The position numbers and the translations under genes were made by a program. A DNA stretch of 20,883 bases from Purshia tridentata (taxonomy: Eukaryota; Streptophyta; Magnoliopsida; Rosales; Rosaceae): contig QANT01006114.1 in the NCBI GenBank assembly GCA_003254885.1, forward strand, positions 1 through 20,883, read 5' to 3'. Numbering within the stretch: position 1 is the first letter of the stretch; each line of letters starts with the position of its first letter. Below, piece after piece: positions 1 through 10,400 of this stretch. A model generated the notes under the pieces. That model did not search any database. It saw nothing but the letters and a program-made list of their open reading frames with translations, and was not told the DNA's origin.

Positions 1-252
1 TAAGAAAACAAAAAAAAAAACAAACAAAACTCTATAAAACGGCTCAATTTATGAGTGTCGGCACCAAATCAACCATGAGCAGGACCTTTAATCAGTAGCA
101 AGAGCTTGTGTTATGAGTCTTCTTCGTCAGGTTTCTTCTCTCTTTCTCCCTCTCCCTCTCTCTTTTTCTCTGCGTGCGTGCGTGCGTGCGTGTGTTGTGT
201 TTGGAAATTAAAATAGAAGTGGTGCGTCCGTGTGACATGAGCTACAACTTAA
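1..252. other. Upstream intergenic DNA, with a pyrimidine tract and TGCG microsatellite
   Basis: No gene is recognisable. The left edge is A-rich. A CT-rich tract at about 131-170 runs into a (TGCG)n microsatellite at 171-193. The tract could belong to a promoter or 5' UTR of something to the left, but nothing here establishes that. Confidence 0.5.
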
Positions 253-673
253 GGCCGGTTTGGTTTAAATTTTGAAGGCCCGGAGTCAATTCTATTTTAT
301 TGTTTGGTATTTTCTAGTTCAAGAAAAATGATTTCTTTTATTAGAGGAAAAATAAAGTTATTGTTGGAGCTTAGGTTTTGCTTTCTCATATTTTGGAAAA
401 GTATTTATTACTTTTTTTATTTACTAAATTAACTTTGAAATTTTTAAAATAAATTAAAATAAATATTTCTTGTGTTTAATAAATAAGGGTATAATTGAAA
501 AATTAAATCAATTTTATTTCCTCTTTTTATACAAACCAAACAAGGGAATGGAAATAAAAAGAGAATTATTAGTTTACTTTCCTAATATTATCAAACGGGG
601 AAATGTAATCTTACATTCTCTTACCCTTAGAAAAGGCATTGGAAAGAAATTAATTCCGAAAACCAAACGGGCC
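253..673. mobile_element. MITE-like DNA transposon with GGCC(G/C)GTTTGGTTT terminal inverted repeats
   Basis: The left end GGCCGGTTTGGTTT (253-266) matches the reverse complement of the right end AAACCAAACGGGCC (660-673) with one mismatch. Both ends are flanked by TTAA, so the target duplication could be TTAA or TA (within a TIR starting AGGCC). The interior is AT-rich with poorly conserved subterminal inverted pieces, and there is no transposase. The ends resemble the common plant class starting GGCC-GTTTGG. An 87-codon open frame across its right half has low-complexity Lys-rich content and looks fortuitous. Confidence 0.6.
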
Positions 674-893
674 TTAAAAGTGTATAAAGAAAATCGTTGG
701 AAAAGTACCCTAAAAAAATTAGGGAGAAAGTAGTGCTGCAAGCACTCGGTTGTTATAAAAAAATTACTATCGAGTGCTCAGTACAATCACCAAACTCTCG
801 GCTACGAAAATCTGTAAAAAGCCAAAAATTGTGTAATTTTCTTACATTTTTTAATTTATCCAAAATTTAAAAACAAAAGATTTCTCCAAATTT

Positions 894-941
894 AATACTT
901 TGAAAATTTGGCCAAAAAAAAAATACTTTGAAAATTTGGCC
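894..941. repeat. 20-bp direct repeat, two copies 28 bp apart
   Basis: AATACTTTGAAAATTTGGCC occurs at 894-913 and again at 922-941, separated by an A-run. It is a short local duplication in the SEC5 upstream region with no recognised function. Confidence 0.85.
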
Positions 942-1238
942 TGTATAATATAAAGAAGGAGATATGTTAGCGCGTAAAGAATTACAATAATACTATTTTT
1001 ATCATATTTTTTATACCATCTTATATGTCATTATTATACTGAAAGGGTATTTTTTTATTTTTAAAATTTTTATTTTTATTTTTTTAGTGTTCAATGTATT
1101 AATACCATGTAAATTACCATGTAAAATGATATAAAATTATAGTGTAAAAATATGGTAAGTGTAACATTGTTGAAAGAATTATTCATTTCCATTAGTAAAC
1201 CAAATTAAAGTAGAAGTAAAGTAATTCAAGTAATCAAC

Positions 1239-1299
1239 AGTCATATTATTATCAGTAAGACCAAAAACACCAAAAAGAAAAGTCATATTATTATCAGTA
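1239..1299. repeat. 19-bp direct repeat just upstream of the SEC5 leader
   Basis: AGTCATATTATTATCAGTA occurs at 1239-1257 and 1281-1299, 42 bp apart, and the following bases are similar too. It lies immediately upstream of the presumed core promoter. It may be a simple duplication or a duplicated cis element. Confidence 0.85.
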
Positions 1300-1466
1300 C
1301 GACAAAAATATAATTGTGATATTAATATTACGAAGTAGCTTAGTAAGACTCCTGCTCTCAGAATTCAGATCCAATTTTGATCGAACTTGTCACAAAGTGT
1401 GATAGATAATCAATAAGAAGTTGAAATCTGAAATTGAGAAACTCTGAGAGATCAGCAAAATCAGAA

Positions 1467-4400
1467 ATGTCGAGCGACGAGGACGAGGACGAGCTCCTCC
1501 AGATGGCTCTGAAGGAGCAATCCCAGCGCGACGTCAATTACCAAAAGCCTCCCTCCAGCAAGTCCCGTGGACCTGTCGCAAATTACGTTCAGGCCCCTGC
1601 TCCTCCTCCGCAAAAGAAATCCTCGGTGCCTGCCCAGAACAACAGCAAGCGGCGAGTCGTCGACGACGACGACGAGTCCGATGTTGACATGCTCAGCATC
1701 TCCAGCGGCGACGAGGACTCTGCCGCCAGAGATCAGCAGCGTGTGCGCTCACGCGGCGGCGGAGCTGCCGGGAGAGCTGGAGGAGGAGGAGGAGGAGCCA
1801 GAGACGACGAGGGTGGCGTTTGGGACGGCGGAGAGCCCGCTTGTTGGAAGCACGTCGACGAGTCCGAGGTATGTATGTATGTTCAAGTTATTCAAATTCA
1901 AATTCAATGCTAAAGCTTTCTCCTCTGAGCTTGATTAGGGATTTGGGCTTTGTTACAAGAAATGAATTTGGGTTTTGTGGCAGCTAACTCGAAGGGTTCG
2001 TGAAATGCGGGAGACGAGAACGGCACCAGTGACCCAAAAGGTTGAGCGCAAAGTGTCTACAGCAGGATTGGCACGAAAACTTAATAATTTACAGTCCTTC
2101 CCTCGCGGCATGGAGTGTATTGACCCCCTAGGCTTGGGGTTAGTATCTTTTTTACTTTTTTCGATTTTTTAATTTTAAAGTTTTCTTGTTAGTCTTACTC
2201 TTACATACTTGCATTTGATTGCTATGACAGGATAATAGACAACAAAACCTTAAGACTGATCACTGAGTCTTCGGACTATTCTCCATCCAAGGAAGACAGA
2301 ATTGATAATAACCTTCGTGGTAATGCTGCATTTTCACTTTTGATTTGCCCATTCAGTTACTGTGGTTTGTAATTGACTTTCAACTACCTCCTTGCAGTCT
2401 TTGCATAACAAGGACTAATCCATGAATTGGGTTATCTCTTATCTGTAATTTGATTACAGTTTTTATCTCCTTTTTAGTACACTTTTTTTTTGTTTTGTAA
2501 AATTAAAATGTGTGTATATACGAAGACCCTCAGGAGTCGATGTACTTATTAGACACCAGAAAAATAGTTGACATGCTCCTATCTGATAAAGATGTAGATA
2601 TGTATTGGTGAGAGGACATGAGTGCAGATTTATTAACTCAACCATTTTTGCCTGCTTTTAAATTATTTCTCTGGAAAGTTCATTCCCATGGCTTTTTAGG
2701 AAATCCAGGTACCATAATTCAGTTGTAGTCAGTTTGGCAGCTAGGAACTCTTATACTGTGAGGTGGAGTTATGAGGTGGAGTTATCTTCGTTATTGGTGT
2801 TATTGGAGAGTGTAGACTTGTTGAGGCTAGACTGGATCTTAGAAGATTGAGGTTAGGGTCATCAGTAGTTTTGTCTTGCAAATCGTTCTTGAGTTTTTTG
2901 AATGAAAGAGATGTGGGACCAGTGTCTTGGCCCCTCCCAAGGTCTAGATGTTGGTTTTGCTTTTGGAACACAAGAGGGTGGATACATGCAATATGCTTCA
3001 GACAAGAAGACCAAATGGCTGTTATTGTCCTCATTGGTGCGTTATGTGCAAGAGGCTGAGGGAAAGTTCTGATCATAGTTTTGTGGATTATCCAGTAGCT
3101 TTAGGATTGTGGCACAAGCTGTTTAGGGAGGCTAGGATGGGTTGGGTACTTGTTGGTTGCAGCAAGGTGTTACTCTTTATCAATTAAAAAGCATGCTGTG
3201 TTTGGCAGAGGGGAAAAAGGCCAAAAAGTCCTACGGGGTTGTAGGGTTTGGCTGTATTTTGGTAATTTGGATGGAGAGGAATAGGAGGATTTTCAGGGGT
3301 TACAGAGTGGTTGAGATGGAGGAGCTTGGGAGAGAGCAAGGTTTTGGTTCTTGTTGTGGACACCCAATTTGGTGGAATTTAAAGATTTATCTTTCTTCTG
3401 TAATGTTAGCTTGCAGGGCAGTTGTAGGATAAGTTCACTGTTATCTTGCCTAGGGTTGACCTTTTTTTTTTTTTTGCACAATGANTTTTTTTTTTTTTTT
3501 GGCACAATGATGCTGTATCTCTGATGTAGACTTCTTATCCACAATTATTGCATCATTTGTAGGACGATCAGTATTGTATGTTGTATATCAAAATAATTTT
3601 TACTAATAGAAGAATGAAGGCCAAACTAGAGATCCAGGGGACATTTAGGCATGATCAGCCACAAAAATTTATGTTGTTCCAGTTATTATACAAAAACCCA
3701 ATTTCAGTCATGTGTGATGCCATGAAATGATAAAGATATTTAATTGTCTTTAATGAACTTGGGTTTATATCTATTATCTTGTGCATATGCTTTTCTGTCT
3801 TTGACTAAAGTGAATACTAGAGGCATTTGTTCTGAATTCTCAGTTAGTCTTCAACTTTTCTAAGCATCAGCTGTATGGTGACACGTAATATGATATACTG
3901 ATTTACAGAATGTTTATGACATGGAATTTGAATGTGTTTTGGGTGCTGGCTGGTGGAGTTATGTTTTTGGACCCATATATATATATATATTTTGCTTTTA
4001 GCGATAGTATCTAGTAATGATAAAATGCTAGGTTATTGGTGATAAGAGAAACCTTTATATTATGGAAGGTTCAATAGTTTTTACATGTCTATACTCTATA
4101 CACCTTGGTCTCATAAGCTGAGTTTGTTCATTTTCCCTTCATTCACACTCTGGCTGACATCTTTTATGTTGATATTTGCAGAGAAGTTGTTGTATTTCTC
4201 TGAGAAATTTGATGCCAAGCTCTTTCTATCCCGGATACACCAAGATTCAAGTGCAGCAGATTTAGAGGCCGGTGCTCTTGCTATAAAAAGTGATCTTAAA
4301 GGACGGACTCAGCAGAGAAAACAATTAGTCAAAGACAATTTTGACTGCTTTGTCTCTTGCAAAACCACAATTGATGGTATAAAATCATCACATCTCACAT

Positions 4401-7400
4401 GGGGTTCTGGTGTTTAAGGAGCTGCTTGATTTAAGATGTGTTTTACTGTTCTGATTTTGGAATTACAAGAAGCTGTGCCATATGTGACAACTGGACATAT
4501 TGTAGTTACTTTATTTTTATGGAAGGCAAGATAGATATTAGAGAAAAGAATTCCTAACAGTCTTTCTAATCTCATACCAAAAAAAATCAGAAAGTGCTAA
4601 TCGTTACTATCAGTTTGTCAATGTAAGATTTTTACCACCATCAAATCCATTTCTTCTTAGTGACCTCACGTTCTTGTGGCAACTAATCTATAGCATCTTG
4701 CAAAAATTATCAGTTCCTGTCATGTACATATGTGGTTGCTCAACCAGTGAAGCTTTGCAATCCTCCACAATCAGACTAACCATCAACTACGTCCTTAACC
4801 TCATATTGCATGTTCTTTCTTGCTTGTACTATTTCTGTCACACCTAGACATGTTGCCATTGCTATAGCTATGTTGTCCATTAACCACCGAGAGAATGATC
4901 CCACCTGCAATTCTCTGTCTTTGCCTTCTTGTGGATTCTCTCATCACTTGTTCTCCTTGCCCTAGTTGACTCAACTCCTCTCTTCCTTTCCCCTTTTAAG
5001 TTCTTTATCTTGTTTATCTGATTATTTTTCTCCCCATTCTTTCCCTTTAATCTCAATTTTCTAGTGAAAATTTAAAATTAAGATGTTGTCATTTTCTGTG
5101 TGTCGTTGTAATTTATTTGAGATGTAATAGCTTTGGTGATCAAAGTAAACTTGTCTTTGCATAAAAAGCAGCCACTTTTGAACTTGTAATTTGGAGCACC
5201 TTTGTGGAAAGCACATGGTTTACCTTTCTGTTTAAAATTTGCTTGTGACCTGAGTTCGGTTGAATTGATACCCAACTTCTTAATGCCTTACGTTATTTCT
5301 TTCTTTAGTTGAAAAATGTGAAAAGTTTGTTGGAACTGTAGATATATCATATTAGTAATCAGTAGGGTGTTTCTTGAATTTTGATGGAAGATATTGATTC
5401 TTGTGCAGATATCGAATCAAAGTTAAAACGGATTGAAGATGACCCTGAAGGCTCAGGGACTTCTCATTTGTTCAATTGTATGCAAGGAGTGAGTTCGTTG
5501 GCTAATCGTGCATTCCAACCTCTATTTGAGAGACAGGTTGGTCTGACTTAAATTTTGGATTTGGTTGGAGGTTTATTCCTGTTGTTTCTGCAACTTGGAT
5601 GATATAATTTTCATCTAGTTTTTAAATGATTGTAGGCTCAAGCTGAGAAGATCAGGTCCGCCCAAGGAATGCTACAGAGGTTTCGGACCCTATTCAACTT
5701 GCCCAGTACAATTCGTGGTAGCATAAGCAAGGGAGAATATGACTTGGCGGTTAGGGAATACAAGAAGGCCAAGTCGATTGCTCTACCTTCTCATGTATAC
5801 AACAATCTGTATTAATTTCATTTGTCATTGTTTTTCTGGTAAAATTAGATAATTCTGAAGCTCATAAGTCGTATCATATCTATGCATCAACTGACTATTG
5901 GTTGATATTCTTTGTACCTCTGTTGTAGTTGTAGTTGTTTCTCAAAGTGATTGGTTTAGTGATTCAAATTCAATCTTGTTATAGAATATGCTACTTAACT
6001 GGTTTTGTGTTTCATTACTTTTCCATTGTGACATCTGTCTGTGGCTTTAAGTTAGGGGATTACATCTCTGAAAATTTCTTGTTGTTGGAGGGATACATTC
6101 TGCTGTGTAGTTTTATAAAGTGATTATTCAATTAATGCAATGGAAGTTTCATTTCATTCTAATTGACTATCACAGTTAACTATATTTTGTTTCTTAATTT
6201 AATTATAAAATATATCACATGTATGTTGCAGTTTCATGCATGGATGCTATAATTGTTGACATCAATCTTCAAAGACAAAGCATTTTGATCTTCTTCTTTT
6301 TTTTCAATTTTCTTTTTCCATTGATCGATGTGTCATGTGCGTTGTGTAAGGCTGCTAATCTTATATTTATTTTCATTTCTTATGTAATTTTCTACAATAT
6401 ACATTGATAATAATTTTTGTATGACCTCCTGACAACTGATTTTATTCCAGCATCTATTTTAGGCAGAATACTGTTGTTCATTGAGGCTTTTAAATTTCTC
6501 TAATCTGTTGAATCATTTGCATTAGAGTGCTTTTTTTTTCGTACTGAATTTGTTATACTTCTGCTATCATTCAATTGCAGGTGGGAATACTGAAACGTGT
6601 TCTTGAAGAGGTTGATAAAGTGATGCATGAGTTTAAAGGCACGCTTTACAAATCTATGGAAGATCCACAAATAGATTTAACAAATGTAAGCTTATTATGT
6701 GAATATTAGTAATCTTTTTTTTTTTTGAAAAGAATAAATATTAGTGCATGAGTTCTGCCACTAGTTTCTTACTTTTTAGTACTTAGTTTAAAAATACAGG
6801 TTTGTCCCATATTTCTATTTCTCATGCTTTTTTTTCCCTTTGGTCCACTTCAATTAGGTTAAATAATAATCTATTGCAAAAACAAGTCATTAACAAATAA
6901 AAAAATTCTTAGTGATAGTTGGGTTGGTTAAAGACGTTGTTATGGGAACGAGACTGCCAGTCGAACCCAGGACTTGTTGGACTTTTGGTTGTACCAGAAA
7001 GCCAGCAAGTCACAAAAGGGACCAGCAGTTTAGTTAAAGACATTGTGATGGACAACGAATAAGAAAGACTTTAGTGTTGCTAAGCTGGTATTTTTATTAT
7101 ACTCATAGCTTAAGTTTTAAAACATTTTGAACATTTTTTCTTGTTTACTTTTCGTAACCATAATCATTATTTATTCTGGAGTGGGTTCTTTAAGGGTGTT
7201 CAAGTTCAGGGAAAAGGGACTATGTTAATATCTTTGAGCTATCCTGTTCTTGAAGGCATCAGTGAAACTTTATATGGGAGATTGTTTTATCATTAATAGA
7301 GGGGAAGATGCCATTCCAGAGTAGGGAATAAACACCATCTCAAGAGATTAACTTTGCAAGCATATAAAACTCAGAAGTAAAATTATACTGACAGGCATTT

Positions 7401-10400
7401 TCTACTTTTCATAGCCTACAAATTTTGGATACTGTGAATTCCATAGATGAGATGCACAAGATTGTAATGAAAAATGGCATGTTAAAGAATACACAAACGC
7501 ATAGTTTGTTGATACTTGTTGTGAAAGGTCAGTCTCCCTATCACTAAATAACTTTTTACCCCTCATCATTCATCCTCGTAGGAGCTTGTCTTGTAGTGTT
7601 TTCAGTTCATAGCAGTCTTAAAAGAAGGTTTGGTCATTTGAGCAGGCATAATAGAACAAAGGAGGGAAATAAATTAGGGATTTTATATATCCGTGTTTGA
7701 GACTCTTGTAAGGATCTAGGGTGAGTGATTTGGAGGTTAGAGGCCCAACAATTTCAGCTCATTTTTTCCCCCTAAATTTGGATGGGCTTGGGACACAAGC
7801 GTATGCTTTTTGTTTTCTGAATAACACCCGGTTAGGCAGAAGGCACTTGCAAGAGTGCTGTCAAATTACTGTCCCATTACACTGGAAAATAATCATCTGA
7901 AAGAGGGACAGGTGTCTTTTTGGTTTGAATGTGGTTGAAACATCATTTATTCAAAAATTGTTTTAAGGAAGGGTGAAGAAGCAGTGACACAAGGTTGGAA
8001 AGGATACAAATTTATTAGGAAGTTGGAATTTTGTGAAGAAAAAGCTCAAGGTGTGGAAATCAGGAAATTTTTGGGGATGTGAAAAGGAAAATTGGAAACA
8101 GAGCAGTTTTTTGACAACACTATCTTCGTTCTTTCTGGGATTAACATAAGTATTTTAATCCTTTTTAGAAAAGAAAATAACTTAAAAGTAATATGACCTT
8201 GTTTCAGTGGAAATTTTTGATGACCCGTCTCTTCCTTTTTCTAATTGTTTGGAAAGCTAAGATACCCTTTAAGGTACAAGTATATGCTCAGAGAGTGCAT
8301 GATGATGCCCATATTTAGAGGAATTTGAACCTTTTGAAGCTTTAAGGCACCACCAATATGGGAATCAAAACCTTCACCAAAGTTTAGCAGTAGTAAAAGT
8401 CTCACACTGTTGATGAAAGCGAAGAAGGGCTTGTCCTTTTAAAGTCAAAACCTCATCCACATTTTCAGCCATTAAGTGTAGCATGACCTGCTGCTGTGGG
8501 GTTGGCTTTTCAAATTAAAAGGTCAAACTTTACAATTCTTTAAAAAATTATTGAAAACTTAAAAACATGATGAAAACTTTAAAGTTTTTATTATTTTTCT
8601 AATCTATGAGGGCTCATTATTGTCGTAAAGTTCAGGTTAGCCGAGCTTGAGCTTGTACATTAGAAATCAAGTTTTTGAGTTTTGATTGAGCTTATTCGAT
8701 ATGAGTTGAGCTGAGTCTCAAAAACTTGAAGCTACGCTTGGTTAAACTCATTACACCCAACCTGATATCTTCTTTAAGATGGTGTTGCTCCATGTAGTAC
8801 TGAAGGAATTTTTTATTGGGAAATCAAATCAAAGGTTAGTCAACTTTGTTGTTCTGTGAGTTAGTTGTTAGTCAAGATAGACCACCTATCATTACCATTG
8901 TTAGAATATAAATAATTGTTGTCTCACATTTAATAGCATAAACTTTGGGAATAGTGTTAAACCCACAGACTATTAGGACAAGAGGTTCTTACTCCAAACA
9001 CCTACAATTGCAATTTCCCAATATTAAGTTGAATTCCACATGCTGGGCTCTAGTAGTTGAATGAAGCCCATGCGTGAGGGGGAGTTTTAGAGTGTAAATA
9101 ATTGTTGGCCTATATTTTAACAGCTTACGCTTTTTGTAAGTGGTAAACTAACAAACTTATCAACCACCTATGACCTTTACTTTTCTTCTTTTTTATTTTA
9201 GTTTTTGGGGGCCTCATTACAACCTATGTTTTGGTTGAAAGGTGATAGGGTGGTTTTGCTAGATGAGGTGATACACATGCGTTAAACTTGTGGTTCAAGA
9301 CTCACCATATCTTGTATTTCAATTATATTACTTTCATGCGTGTTGGTTATTATTTATATTTTTGAATAATTTTATACTAAAATGCTTTTATGCTTGATGT
9401 AGCTTGAAAACACAGTGAGGCTGTTATTGGAGCTGGATCATGAGTCAGATCCTGTTTGGCACTATTTAAATATACAGGTTAGTAAGTTGATAACTATACT
9501 TGGGATTTATTTATTTTCTCTTTTGAAATTCTTTGGTTGTCAACTAAGTAATTCTATTAGGATTTAAATATACAGCTTATTATTTAGGCTTAATAGCCCT
9601 TTTACCCCCTCAACTATGACCTGGGTGTCAAATTACCCCTCAAACTTTTAAAAATAGGCCAATGTGTCCCATTCTGTCAATTTCTTAAGATTCCATCCAT
9701 GTTTCCGTTCAAATGCATAAAATGGACAATTCATGCCCTAACTTGGAGTAAAATGACTATTATACCTAAAATTTAAAAAAACTGAAATAAATAAAATGGC
9801 TAATTTTTAATTTTTTAATTTTATTTTAGGCATATAGTCAATTTTACCTCAACTATGGGTATGAATTGTCCATTTTACCCTCACTCGCATGGCATGTGAC
9901 GTGTTTGAACGGAATATAGATAAAATCTTAAGAAAGAAATTGACAGAGTGGGCCACATTGACATATTTTAAAAAGTTTGAGGGATAAATTAACCGAAGTT
10001 TTTTGTTTATGGGGCAATTGGACACGCCTGTCATAGTTGAGGGGGCAAAATATTAAGTCTATTATTTTCATATTCTGGTATACTCATTATGTTAGGATTT
10101 GAAAATGCATTTGCTTGGTTGTTGAAGCCATTCTGTTACAGTAAAATAATTGTTGTCTTATGTTGTTTCTTTTTCAGAATAACAGAATTCGGGGTTTGCT
10201 TGAGAAATGCACATTAGATCATGAAACTAGAATGGAGACTTTACATAATGATTTACGTCAAAGGGCTCTATCTGATGCTAGATGGATGCAAATTCAACAA
10301 GATGTAAATCAATCTGTAAGTGTGAACATTAAAAGGATCTTCTTCTACTGACTGAGAGCTAAATAATGGGTCGGCGCTTAACTATTTGTTCCTTTTCACT

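Larger units (their letters stand above)
674..1466 (+). promoter_or_regulatory. SEC5 upstream region and 5' UTR
   Basis: This AT-rich region must hold the proximal promoter and 5' UTR of SEC5. A TATA-like AAATATAATT lies at about 1314-1323, which would put transcription start near 1345-1360 and give a roughly 110-base leader; this is inferred only. No ATG occurs between about 1340 and the start codon at 1467, so the leader has no upstream ORF. The region holds an 8-bp stem-loop (741-748 / 771-778), a 20-bp direct repeat (894-913 / 922-941) and a 19-bp direct repeat (1239-1257 / 1281-1299). Confidence 0.4.
2320..4181 (+). other. SEC5 intron 3 (1862 bp), with a LINE fragment and an assembly N
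   Basis: The intron lies between NNLR-coding exon 3 and EKLLYF-coding exon 4. It holds a degraded LINE fragment (about 2780-3450), two T-runs flanking an N (3462-3510), and a (TA)n tract near 3977-3990. The remaining sequence (about 2320-2740 and 3600-4180) shows nothing I recognise. A long open frame entering exon 4 from about 4085 is intronic read-through and lacks similarity to SEC5 before residue E216. Confidence 0.85.
6686..9402 (+). other. SEC5 intron 7 (2717 bp), repeat-rich
   Basis: This is the largest intron, phase 0, between DLTN and LENTVRLLLEL. It contains a heavily degraded LINE remnant (about 7800-8325), a GAGCTTGAGC-type repeat stretch (about 8640-8760), and a TRIM/LTR-like relic (about 8899-9160). 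A motif TTAAAGAC(G/A)TTGT-ATGG occurs twice, near 6929 and 7033. The rest (about 7050-7790) shows nothing recognisable. Confidence 0.85.

Noticed and set aside
470..733. 87-codon open frame in the upstream region
   Set aside because: It begins inside the MITE-like element and runs past its right end. The Lys/Ile/Leu-rich product is what AT-rich DNA gives by chance, and no domain is visible.
1567..1938. Open frame overlapping SEC5 exon 1 in another frame
   Set aside because: It is an alternate-frame shadow of the GC-rich exon; the SEC5 frame matches the family.
3293..3544. Minus-strand open frame crossing the N
   Set aside because: It is a Lys-rich translation of poly-T and of LINE sequence in antisense, and contains an undetermined residue.
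5078..5275. Minus-strand frame containing several cysteines
   Set aside because: The cysteine spacing fits no family I know, and it lies wholly within SEC5 intron 4.
6930..7010. Possible SINE, with a B-box-like GTCGAACCC
   Set aside because: The B-box-like motif is in the opposite orientation to the nearest A-box-like sequence, and there is no tail or target duplication.
8881..9171. ACCACCTAT as a 9-bp target-site duplication
   Set aside because: It is not flush with the repeat ends, and 9 bp is the wrong length for an LTR-type element, so it is noted only as a flanking match.
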